Program-made: the position numbers and the translations under genes
Part shown: in pieces, positions 1 through 5,851 of the stretch
Layout: each line of letters begins with the position of its first letter
Numbering within the stretch: the stretch's first letter is position 1
From: BMS3ABIN04 sp965554225
GTDB lineage: Bacteria; Bacteroidota; Ignavibacteria; Ignavibacteriales; Melioribacteraceae
Assembly: GCA_965554225.1 (NCBI GenBank)
Contig: CBEVZC010000169.1
Span: 1-5,851 of the forward strand
Direction: 5' to 3'
DNA length: 5,851 bases
The notes under the pieces: generated by a model
Seen by the model: only the letters and a program-made list of their open reading frames with translations
What the model was told of the DNA's origin: nothing
The model's database searches: none

Positions 1-1098
1 AAATTCTTTTACATCGCTCAAAACCTTTCGAGCCAATTCTTTAGCCGAAGCGTTATTATTTTTTGATAATGATATTTCCAATCTATTTTCATCAAATTCT
101 TCACTTTCGCCGTTAAACGCCTCTGTTATTCCATCGGTATAGAAAAAAAGACTTTCACCAGGCTTTAGCATAATCAGATTTGATTGATATTCCATATTTT
201 TCATAGCGCCGAGTACAAGTCCGCCGATATTTTCCAATTGAGTAACATTTTTATCAGATGTAACAAGATACGGAAGATTATGTCCTCCGTTTGAGTATTC
301 AAAAGCTCCGTTTCGGATATCCAAAACACCGAAGAAAACCGTTACAAACATGTTAACCGGACTTTCCTCCACAAGCATATTGTTTACTTCAGTTAATACA
401 TCATCTGCCGGAATTCCTTTATATGCAGTAGCTTTCAATAAAGTTTTGCAGACTGCCATCAACATTGCGGCTGCAATTCCTTTCCCGGAAACGTCTCCAA
501 TTATTACCGCAAGTCTATTTTTATCTAGGAAGAAAAAATCGTAAAGATCACCGCCGACCTTCTTTGCTGTTATCATCTCCGCAAAAATGTCAAACTCATT
601 ACGATTGGGAAAAGTTTTAGGAAGTATATAAGTCTGAATTTTTCTTGCAATATCCAACTCTTGGTGTAATGCTATTAATCTTTCTCTGGAAGAAATTGCC
701 TGCTGATATAATTCAATTTCTCTTAATGACTTTTCAATTGTTATCTCCAAGTCGGACAGGTTAATTGGTTTTGTAATAAAATCGTATGCGCCTCTGTTCA
801 TTGCAATTCTAATATTTTCCATATCTCCGTAAGCGGAAACTATTACTGACCGCAATAAACGATTACCGAGTTCATTTATTCTTGAAAGAAGCGTTAGTCC
901 GTCCATAACAGGCATATTTATATCTGTTAATATCAGGTTTATCGAAGCATTATTTTTCAGCTTCTCCAAAGCTTCTTCGCCATTTTGTGCAAAATGAAAC
1001 CGGTATTCTTTTGCATTTATCTTTTTTCTGAATTTTTGCAGAATAAGAAATTCAAGATCCGGTTCATCATCAACGACAAGAATTTGAGCTTGAGCCAT
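1..1098 (-). CDS. Response regulator with PP2C-type (RsbU/SpoIIE) serine phosphatase domain, C-terminus cut off by the window edge
   Basis: An open frame of 366 codons runs from the ATG at 1098 to base 1 without a stop, so the protein is complete at its N-terminus and lacks only its tail (probably a few tens of residues). Residues 5-120 form a CheY-like receiver: acidic pair D10-D11, phospho-acceptor D59 in LTDINMP, S88 and K110 (ITKP). A helical linker at about 117-160 ends in the QELDIARKIQ...LP signature that commonly precedes RsbU-type domains. The PP2C domain from about 165 keeps the metal-binding motifs: VGGDLYDFF (D184), GDVSGKG (D202) and YTDGITEAFN (D322). In this family phosphorylation of the receiver usually controls dephosphorylation of a phosphoserine or phosphothreonine protein, often an anti-sigma-antagonist; the actual substrate is not visible here. 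No membrane segment or signal peptide, so it is cytoplasmic. It starts 12 bases after the upstream receiver gene and is almost certainly cotranslated with it. It is the only gene in the window with an obvious output activity. Confidence 0.95.
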   Translation of the reverse strand, partial: MAQAQILVVDDEPDLEFLILQKFRKKINAKEYRFHFAQNGEEALEKLKNNASINLILTDINMPVMDGLTLLSRINELGNRLLRSVIVSAYGDMENIRIAMNRGAYDFITKPINLSDLEITIEKSLREIELYQQAISSRERLIALHQELDIARKIQTYILPKTFPNRNEFDIFAEMITAKKVGGDLYDFFFLDKNRLAVIIGDVSGKGIAAAMLMAVCKTLLKATAYKGIPADDVLTEVNNMLVEESPVNMFVTVFFGVLDIRNGAFEYSNGGHNLPYLVTSDKNVTQLENIGGLVLGAMKNMEYQSNLIMLKPGESLFFYTDGITEAFNGESEEFDENRLEISLSKNNNASAKELARKVLSDVKEF

Positions 1099-1105
1099 TC
1101 TTTTA

Positions 1106-1112
1106 TCCTCCT
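1106..1112 (-). promoter_or_regulatory. Strong Shine-Dalgarno site overlapping the upstream stop codon
   Basis: On the minus strand AGGAGGA lies 7 bases before the ATG at 1098. Its first two bases are the last two of the TAG stop codon of the receiver gene (1113-1111). This supports the chosen start of the phosphatase and suggests translational coupling: ribosomes finishing the receiver end on the phosphatase's binding site, which would keep the two proteins in a linked ratio. Confidence 0.8.
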
Positions 1113-1488
1113 AAACAGAATTTATATAATTTAACTTTTCTTTTAATTGATTAAATTTTAACGGTTTTGTGAAATAATCGTCCGCTCCGTATTTTTTTGC
1201 TAAATTGTAATTCTCTTCATCACCATATGCAGTAATTACTATTACTTTCTGATCGGGATATTTTGACTTGACCTTTTTTAGCAATTCAATACCCGTCATT
1301 CCAGGCATATTTATATCGGTTAGAATAAAGTATTCCGAGCGGTTTTCAAGTTCTTCAATTATTTGTAGAGCTGAATGTCCGCTAAGTGCAAAACTAATTT
1401 GCATTTCACCCGATTTGATTTCCTTCCTAAATTTTTGTCGAAACAAAAACTGAATATCGCTTTCGTCATCAACTACCATTAATCTCAT
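1111..1488 (-). CDS. Single-domain (CheY-like) response regulator, copy 1
   Basis: A 125-residue receiver with no output domain. All catalytic positions are present: acidic D7-D8, phospho-acceptor D58 in LTDINMP, T86 in ITAYGD, and K108 in FTKP, with an aromatic switch position at Y105/F106. A slightly extended segment after helix 1 (QKFRKEIKSG) is shared with the downstream phosphatase's receiver and with the second stand-alone receiver, so all three belong to one receiver subfamily. The ATG at 1488 is supported by AAGGA at 1500-1496, 7 bases upstream, and by the alignment with copy 2. It follows the large kinase by 27 bases and precedes the phosphatase by 12, so it is a likely phosphoryl acceptor of that kinase. 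Having no effector domain, it probably acts by protein contact, as a phosphorelay intermediate, or as a phosphate sink. The partner is inferred from gene order only. Confidence 0.95.
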   Translation of the reverse strand: MRLMVVDDESDIQFLFRQKFRKEIKSGEMQISFALSGHSALQIIEELENRSEYFILTDINMPGMTGIELLKKVKSKYPDQKVIVITAYGDEENYNLAKKYGADDYFTKPLKFNQLKEKLNYINSV

Positions 1489-1587
1489 TTTGTTTTCCTT
1501 TCAGAATATCTAATTTTAATTTTTAGGCAGAGTTATAATAAACTCCGTAAATTCACCTTTCTTACTCTCATAATTTATTTCTCCGTT
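1111..1587 (-). repeat. Duplicated kinase-tail/receiver module, copy 1
   Basis: This spans the last 23 codons of the large kinase, the 27-base spacer and receiver copy 1. It corresponds in order and spacing to 5851-5371. The coding parts are similar, with about 86% protein identity in the receiver and about 17 of 23 in the kinase tail. Many third codon positions differ and the spacers do not align convincingly. It is therefore an old gene-level duplication held by selection, not a recent DNA repeat. Confidence 0.75.
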
Positions 1588-4500
1588 ATGACCTTTTACA
1601 ATTATGTCATAACTGAGCGATAGACCAAGTCCCGTACCTTTACCGGAAGGTTTTGTAGTAAAAAATGGATCGAACAACTTCTCACTTATTTCATCCGGAA
1701 TACCATTACCGTTATCTTTAATACGAATTTCTACTTTATCTCTTAGATTTTTCGTAGTTACAATCAGCTGCGGCTTAAAATCTTTTCCGTTTCTTTTATA
1801 TTTTTCATCAACGGCATAACATGCGTTGTTAATCAAATTTAAGAAAACTCTGCTCATATCTTGCGGAATTAAACTTATCTCTCCAATTGATTCATCATAG
1901 CTTTTCTCTATTCCAACATTGAATTCTTTGTCCTGCGCCCTCATGCCGTGATAAGCTAACATTAAATATTGATCCAGCAAACTATTCAAATTTGTTTTTA
2001 ATTTTTCCTCCGATTTTCCTCTTGAATGGAGAAGCATTCCTTTAATTATACTATCGGCTCTATCACCATGTTTATTTATTTGCATAAAATTTAATTTTAA
2101 ATCATTTATTAATTCCTTTATTTCGGAATATTTACCGGAAGCGATATTCTTCTTTTCCGATTCGATATCTTGGGTTAGTTCATCTAACATTTCTTTGGAG
2201 ATTTCAGCAAAATTATTTACAAAGTTAAGCGGGTTTTTTATTTCATGAGCTATTCCCGCAGTTAATGCGCCAAGAGAAGCCAGCTTTTGCTGAGTTACAA
2301 GTTGCTCTTGAGTTCTAATAATTTCTTCATTTTTCTCTTGGAGTTCTTTAATAGATTGTGCTTTTGATATTGCCGAAACCGCATGTTCACGGAATTTTGC
2401 CAATATTCTAGCAGTTGACGAACCGAATGCATTTTGACCTGCAAAGCTATCGAATACCACATAAGCTTCCAACTTTCCTCCCCATTCAACCGCCATTACA
2501 AGCATCGATTTGGCTTTACTGAACTTAGACATTTTATCGTCGGCATACATCTTGTCGGTATCGCTAATAATATAAATACCTTTCTCAATTTCTTCGGAGT
2601 TCTGCGTATATCTTTTGTGTAATTCATCAGGAAGAAATTCAAGTGATTTAGTATCGTCAACTTTATGACTGAGAGTATAAGCTACGCGAAATTTATTGTC
2701 GTTATGATCGAGCATAAATACCGCAGCTTTTTCGGCTCCGGGAATTAAATTAACCGTCTGATGAAGAAGAGAGTTGAACAAAGTTTCCAAATTATCAGCG
2801 CTGTTTATTACTCTTACAAACTTATCTACTCTTTTTAATTCTTCGGATTGTTTTTTTATTAATTCGGCTTCCCGCAATTTAGCTCTATTACGTTCTTTAG
2901 TAATTAATCTATGTCGCATAATTTTGTTTACGATAATAACAGCAATGAGAAATATTAACCCATAAATAACAAAAGCCCACCAAGCAAGATACCACGGCGG
3001 CAGTACTTTAAATTTATATAATCCGCTTTCGCTTACATTTCCGTAAATATTTTTTGCCCGGATGTTAAACCGGTATTCGCCCGACGATAAATTAGTGTAT
3101 TCCTTTTTCGTATCTTTGGTCCATTGCGACCAACCGGCATCGTTGCCTTCAAGAAAGTACTGGAATTGAGTTTCTTTTGAATTGTCAAAAGCAGGAGCCG
3201 CAAATTCGAAACGAATATCATTTTGCTTAAATAGAAGAACAGCGTTCTTATTATCCTGGTTAGTTATACTTGCACCATCATAAATAAGAGAGTCATTATT
3301 AACCGCAACTTTTCTGATGAGCGCTGGATACTTTACACTAATATTTTTCGTACTTAACGGATCGTAGCGGACCAAAGCATCGTCAGTACTCAACCATAAA
3401 ATTTCGCTGTTCGTTTCCGGATTACTATCGGAATACAAATTTCTAACAGAGTATAAATCTAATCTTTTAAATTCCGGATTAGCTGTCCATTTATACATAC
3501 CATCGCTTTGAAGAAAAGCTTTGCCTAACTCCATATCGCTATTTATTTCAGCCAATATCCACAAATTATTATTTTTAGTTTTTTTGATATTGACGATTGA
3601 ATTTCCGGGATTGGTAAATAATTTGCCCAGAGTTGAGTCGGGTATAAACTTTTTTGAATTATTGTCAAATTTGTAGGTTCCTTTATCGCTTGCAAGCAGC
3701 ATTTTATTTTGAACTTCAAAAATTCCGAATTTATTCGACGGAAGTTCATCATTATTATAAAATTTTGTCACTAATTCTTCATCGTTCCCTTCGAGTAGTT
3801 CTTTCATATTACCGGAAAAATGATAAAGACCTTTATTCAATCCTGCTAACCAAAGACTTCCGTCTTCGTCTTCGACTATTGAAAATACTTCATCGTCCAA
3901 TGCTTTTGAATATTTTACTGTTACTTTTTTATCTCCAAGTTTTTGAATTATTGAGAATCCATTTCGATGCCCGACATAAACAATACCCGGAAATAATTTG
4001 GATTTTACTAAAACGTTAACTGAAGGATCAAGAATTAGCTCACTTAGTTTGTTATTTTCTATTATTGAAAGTCCCCAATTTGTTCCGGCCAGAAATATAC
4101 CGTCAAAATCCAGTAAAGCATAAGCCGGTTTAATACTCCCTTCCAATAACTTAAATGTTGAGTTTTTATCCGGTAAATATAAAACGCCCAATTCGTTTGT
4201 TACATATAATATACCTTTATTCCTATAAACCGAAGAAGACATATCTTTTAACATTCCATCATCTTTAAAGATTGTAAACGGCGAAGGATATTCAATATGA
4301 GCAATTCCGTTTACGGTTGCTAACCAAAGCCCGCCGGAACGGTCGGAATAAACATAAAATATAACATTTGTCGATAAGCCGGAATTTTCATCAATTATTC
4401 TTAATAAATGTCCTTTTGTATCCATTATTGCCACTCCGCCGCGTTGAGTAGCTATTGCGAAATTACCATTTCCCGTTATGCATGCATTATAAATTTGATT

Positions 4501-5298
4501 ATGCCTGAAGAAGCTGTCAGCATCACTATTAAATTTCGAAAAATGATTCCCGTCGAATATATACATCCCCTTTATGTTTGTTGTTACAAGTATTTCTCCT
4601 TTTTGATTTGATTTTCTATCATCAAAAGGAACCATGTTAAAAACTCCGGTTGATGCAAAATATTCCCCACCAGGCATCAATTTAACTTTATCGCCATCTA
4701 TGAACATCAGACCAATACCGTTATTTCTAGTATAGATTGTATCATTTATGTTGTAAAACCGGTAAGATATAACAGAATCGATTATATTAATTTTCTTCCC
4801 ATTCCATGCAAATATTTTATCTTTTGTTTTGAAATAAACACTGTTAGATGAAGCTGCTACATCCCATATTTCACCGAATTTATGATATTTTTCATCAAGA
4901 AATGGCAACAACGATTTATACTTTAGTTCCCCAACCGAATCCGGCACAAGATAACCGAAATCTGATGTGGCGCAAACATATATTGTTCCGCTTGAGTCCA
5001 TAGCCATTGATCTTACATTAGCGTCGTTTGGAGTTTTAATTTTCCTCCAAGTATTTCCGTCGTATTCCAATATTCCCGAACTGTTGCCAAAATACATTAC
5101 TCCCCGTTTATCTTGAAGTATACACCAATTAGCAGTTCCGGATTTGTATTCTTTTGGACTAAAATATCTAACATACGGTTGACCGGATTGGAGATACTTA
5201 TATTGCACAGTTTGAGCGTATGAGCCTAAACTTAAAACTAAAAGTAATATTAAAGCAATCTCAAATCTTCGCTTTATTTTAATCTTGAAATATTTCAT
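1516..5298 (-). CDS. Large sensor histidine kinase: two periplasmic Reg_prop propellers, Y_Y_Y domain, one membrane span, GAF, HisKA, HATPase_c
   Basis: A complete 1260-residue protein. Residues 1-28 look like a signal peptide or signal anchor (basic start, hydrophobic 14-24, SYA before Q29). About 14 Reg_prop-like strand repeats follow between 60 and 650, for example GVMYFGNSSGILEYDG, GGLWLATVNGIAHIEY, GSLWLAGLNKGLYHF and EILWLSTDDALVRYDP; 14 blades fits two seven-bladed propellers. A Y_Y_Y domain lies at about 690-766 (FLEGNDAGWSQW, NLSSGEYRFNIRAKN) and ends in LPPWY, directly before the single membrane helix at about 770-792. Inside the cell come a helical linker (798-826), a GAF domain (about 835-978), a second coiled segment and the kinase core: H-box AHEIKNPLN with H1018, N-box NLINNA (N1158), G1 DNGNGIP (D1195), F-box DPFFTTK and G2 GTGLGLS. 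The H-to-N-box distance is about 140 residues, longer than in short kinases, because the dimerisation helices carry a charged extension. There is no receiver and no AraC-type domain, unlike the Bacteroides hybrid sensors. The ligand is unknown. The ATG at 5298 has only an A-rich leader with no clear Shine-Dalgarno, but it gives a proper signal sequence. Confidence 0.95.
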   Translation of the reverse strand: MKYFKIKIKRRFEIALILLLVLSLGSYAQTVQYKYLQSGQPYVRYFSPKEYKSGTANWCILQDKRGVMYFGNSSGILEYDGNTWRKIKTPNDANVRSMAMDSSGTIYVCATSDFGYLVPDSVGELKYKSLLPFLDEKYHKFGEIWDVAASSNSVYFKTKDKIFAWNGKKINIIDSVISYRFYNINDTIYTRNNGIGLMFIDGDKVKLMPGGEYFASTGVFNMVPFDDRKSNQKGEILVTTNIKGMYIFDGNHFSKFNSDADSFFRHNQIYNACITGNGNFAIATQRGGVAIMDTKGHLLRIIDENSGLSTNVIFYVYSDRSGGLWLATVNGIAHIEYPSPFTIFKDDGMLKDMSSSVYRNKGILYVTNELGVLYLPDKNSTFKLLEGSIKPAYALLDFDGIFLAGTNWGLSIIENNKLSELILDPSVNVLVKSKLFPGIVYVGHRNGFSIIQKLGDKKVTVKYSKALDDEVFSIVEDEDGSLWLAGLNKGLYHFSGNMKELLEGNDEELVTKFYNNDELPSNKFGIFEVQNKMLLASDKGTYKFDNNSKKFIPDSTLGKLFTNPGNSIVNIKKTKNNNLWILAEINSDMELGKAFLQSDGMYKWTANPEFKRLDLYSVRNLYSDSNPETNSEILWLSTDDALVRYDPLSTKNISVKYPALIRKVAVNNDSLIYDGASITNQDNKNAVLLFKQNDIRFEFAAPAFDNSKETQFQYFLEGNDAGWSQWTKDTKKEYTNLSSGEYRFNIRAKNIYGNVSESGLYKFKVLPPWYLAWWAFVIYGLIFLIAVIIVNKIMRHRLITKERNRAKLREAELIKKQSEELKRVDKFVRVINSADNLETLFNSLLHQTVNLIPGAEKAAVFMLDHNDNKFRVAYTLSHKVDDTKSLEFLPDELHKRYTQNSEEIEKGIYIISDTDKMYADDKMSKFSKAKSMLVMAVEWGGKLEAYVVFDSFAGQNAFGSSTARILAKFREHAVSAISKAQSIKELQEKNEEIIRTQEQLVTQQKLASLGALTAGIAHEIKNPLNFVNNFAEISKEMLDELTQDIESEKKNIASGKYSEIKELINDLKLNFMQINKHGDRADSIIKGMLLHSRGKSEEKLKTNLNSLLDQYLMLAYHGMRAQDKEFNVGIEKSYDESIGEISLIPQDMSRVFLNLINNACYAVDEKYKRNGKDFKPQLIVTTKNLRDKVEIRIKDNGNGIPDEISEKLFDPFFTTKPSGKGTGLGLSLSYDIIVKGHNGEINYESKKGEFTEFIITLPKN

Positions 5299-5344
5299 TT
5301 GTTCTTTATTCTTTTATCAATCCTGTTACTATTTATACTTTTCA

Positions 5345-5370
5345 ATATAACACTAAATTTGTAGTGATAT
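5345..5370 (-). other. Imperfect hairpin in the 72-base spacer between receiver copy 2 and the large kinase
   Basis: Directly after the receiver stop codon the minus strand reads CACTA, a six-base loop, then TAGTG. The stem can extend by ATAT/ATAT across a two-base bulge. No run of T follows, so it is a poor intrinsic terminator. It could slow transcription, mark an mRNA processing site, or be a dyad operator. The rest of the spacer (5344-5299) is very AT-rich. It holds a TATAAAT that could serve as a -10 element, but I see no matching -35 or convincing Bacteroidota-type promoter. The low information content of AT-rich sequence means this may be chance. Confidence 0.3.
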
Positions 5371-5754
5371 TTAATTTTTATTAGAAATTAAGTATTTTAA
5401 TATTTCTTTAAGTGAATTAAATTTTAATGGTTTGGTAAAATAGTAATCGGCTCCGTATTTTTTTGCCAAATTAAAATTGACTTCATCGCCATACGCGGTT
5501 ATAACAATGACTTTCTGTTCGGGATACTTGGATTTGACTATTTTTAGTAATTCTATTCCCGTCATTCCGGGCATATTTATATCCGTTAAAATAAAATACT
5601 CAGACCTGTTTTCAAGTTCCTCAATTATCTGCAAAGCCGATTGCCCACTAAGCGCAAAGCTAATTTGCATGTCGCCCGATTTAATTTCTTTTCTAAATTT
5701 TTGTTTAAATAAAAATTGTACATCGGTTTCGTCATCCACTACAATTAGTCTCAT
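5371..5754 (-). CDS. Single-domain (CheY-like) response regulator, copy 2
   Basis: A 127-residue receiver with D7-D8, phospho-acceptor D58 in LTDINMP, T86 and K108 all intact and no output domain. It matches copy 1 at about 108 of the first 125 positions. Differences are few and conservative up to residue 71 and then cluster in the C-terminal half: K72I, E92V, Y94F, D104Y, Q114S, K118I, N120K and the last few residues. D104Y sits just before the aromatic switch pair, so copy 2 reads YYFTKP. The start at 5754 is fixed by alignment with copy 1; GGGGA at 5765-5761 is a modest ribosome-binding site. It lies 25 bases after the end of a kinase whose tail resembles that of the large kinase, so its primary partner is probably that upstream kinase. 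Cross-talk with the large kinase is plausible because the receiver's kinase-facing first helix is almost the same in both copies. Confidence 0.95.
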   Translation of the reverse strand: MRLIVVDDETDVQFLFKQKFRKEIKSGDMQISFALSGQSALQIIEELENRSEYFILTDINMPGMTGIELLKIVKSKYPEQKVIVITAYGDEVNFNLAKKYGADYYFTKPLKFNSLKEILKYLISNKN

Positions 5755-5779
5755 GTAAAATCCCCGGTAATTAATTATG

Positions 5780-5851
5780 TTAATTTTTTGGTAATGTTAT
5801 AATAAATTCGGTAAACTCACCTTCTTTTGTATCGAATTTGATTTCTCCTCC
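5780..5851 (-). CDS. C-terminal end of a second histidine kinase (rest lies beyond the window)
   Basis: Only the last 23 codons and a TAA stop at 5782-5780 are visible. The peptide reads GGEIKFDTKEGEF followed by TEFIITLPKN. It matches the end of the large kinase at about 17 of 23 positions, including the whole EFTEFIITLPKN terminus. This is the final strand region of a HATPase_c domain (G-x-I ... G-x-F-x-x-x-L-P). With the same gene order (kinase, then single-domain receiver) and short spacing, the identification as a paralogous kinase is good. Its sensor part cannot be judged from this window; it could carry propellers or a different input. Confidence 0.85.
   Translation of the reverse strand, partial: GGEIKFDTKEGEFTEFIITLPKN

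Larger units (their letters stand above)
5371..5851 (-). repeat. Duplicated kinase-tail/receiver module, copy 2
   Basis: This is the counterpart of 1587-1111: the kinase C-terminus, a 25-base spacer and receiver copy 2. The duplicated unit extends an unknown distance beyond the window edge at 5851. Only this copy is followed by the large kinase; copy 1 is followed by the receiver-PP2C gene. Confidence 0.75.

Noticed and set aside
350..544. A 64-codon plus-strand frame
   Set aside because: It is antisense to the PP2C domain, which has intact metal-binding motifs in the minus-strand frame.
2295..2489. Short minus-strand frames within the large kinase (also 3033-3221 and 3543-3752)
   Set aside because: They are out-of-frame readings of the kinase gene. 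The kinase frame is continuous with well-ordered domains, so there is no sign of a frameshift.
3654..4019. A 121-codon open frame on the plus strand
   Set aside because: It lies wholly antisense to the propeller region of the large kinase, whose frame shows clear domain repeats. The translation has no recognisable motif and a composition typical of a shadow frame.
1516..5298. Hybrid histidine kinase with its own receiver
   Set aside because: The protein ends at residue 1260 directly after the ATPase domain (G2 box near 1221-1227, then ITLPKN and stop). The receiver is a separate gene with its own ribosome-binding site.
5345..5370. Intrinsic terminator after receiver copy 2
   Set aside because: The stem is short and AT-rich and no T-run follows on the minus strand, so I listed it only as a hairpin of unknown role.
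5477..5758. A 93-codon plus-strand frame, with a similar 61-codon frame at 1268-1453
   Set aside because: The two resemble each other only because each is antisense to one of the paralogous receivers. The resemblance follows from the conserved receiver sequence and is not evidence for an antisense gene.

Overview
This is an AT-rich window in which every gene lies on the minus strand, so the text below follows the direction of transcription, from high to low coordinates. It is part of one signal-transduction operon: the last 23 codons of a histidine kinase (5851-5780), a single-domain response regulator (5754-5371), a complete 1260-residue propeller-type sensor histidine kinase (5298-1516), a second single-domain response regulator (1488-1111), and a receiver-PP2C phosphatase of the RsbU/SpoIIE type (from 1098, running off the window at base 1). 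Gaps between genes are 25, 72, 27 and 12 bases. No gene-free stretch exceeds 72 bases. I see no RNA gene, insertion sequence, CRISPR array or attachment site.

The organism is probably a member of the Bacteroidota/Ignavibacteriota (FCB) lineage. The basis is low GC, the Reg_prop + Y_Y_Y periplasmic sensor architecture, which is especially common there, and the kinase-core style. Good Shine-Dalgarno sequences before two genes (AGGAGGA before the phosphatase, AAGGA before the second regulator) fit Ignavibacteria-like relatives somewhat better than typical Bacteroides, where such sites are rare. This is inference from style, not a confirmed placement.

The main structural point is a tandem duplication of a kinase-tail plus receiver module. 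The two stand-alone receivers are about 86% identical in protein (108 of 125 positions by eye). Each follows a kinase ending in the same residues (EFTEFIITLPKN). The synonymous sites have diverged considerably, so the duplication is not recent and both copies look functional.

A plausible working model: the large kinase senses a periplasmic ligand with two seven-bladed propellers and a cytoplasmic signal with a GAF domain, then phosphorylates one or both single-domain receivers. The receiver-PP2C protein, whose receiver belongs to the same subfamily, turns the signal into dephosphorylation of an unseen target, classically an anti-anti-sigma factor. The kinase has no receiver or DNA-binding domain of its own, unlike the hybrid two-component systems of Bacteroides. 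The operon therefore looks like an unfused version of that sensor, connected to a phosphatase output instead of an AraC-type output.
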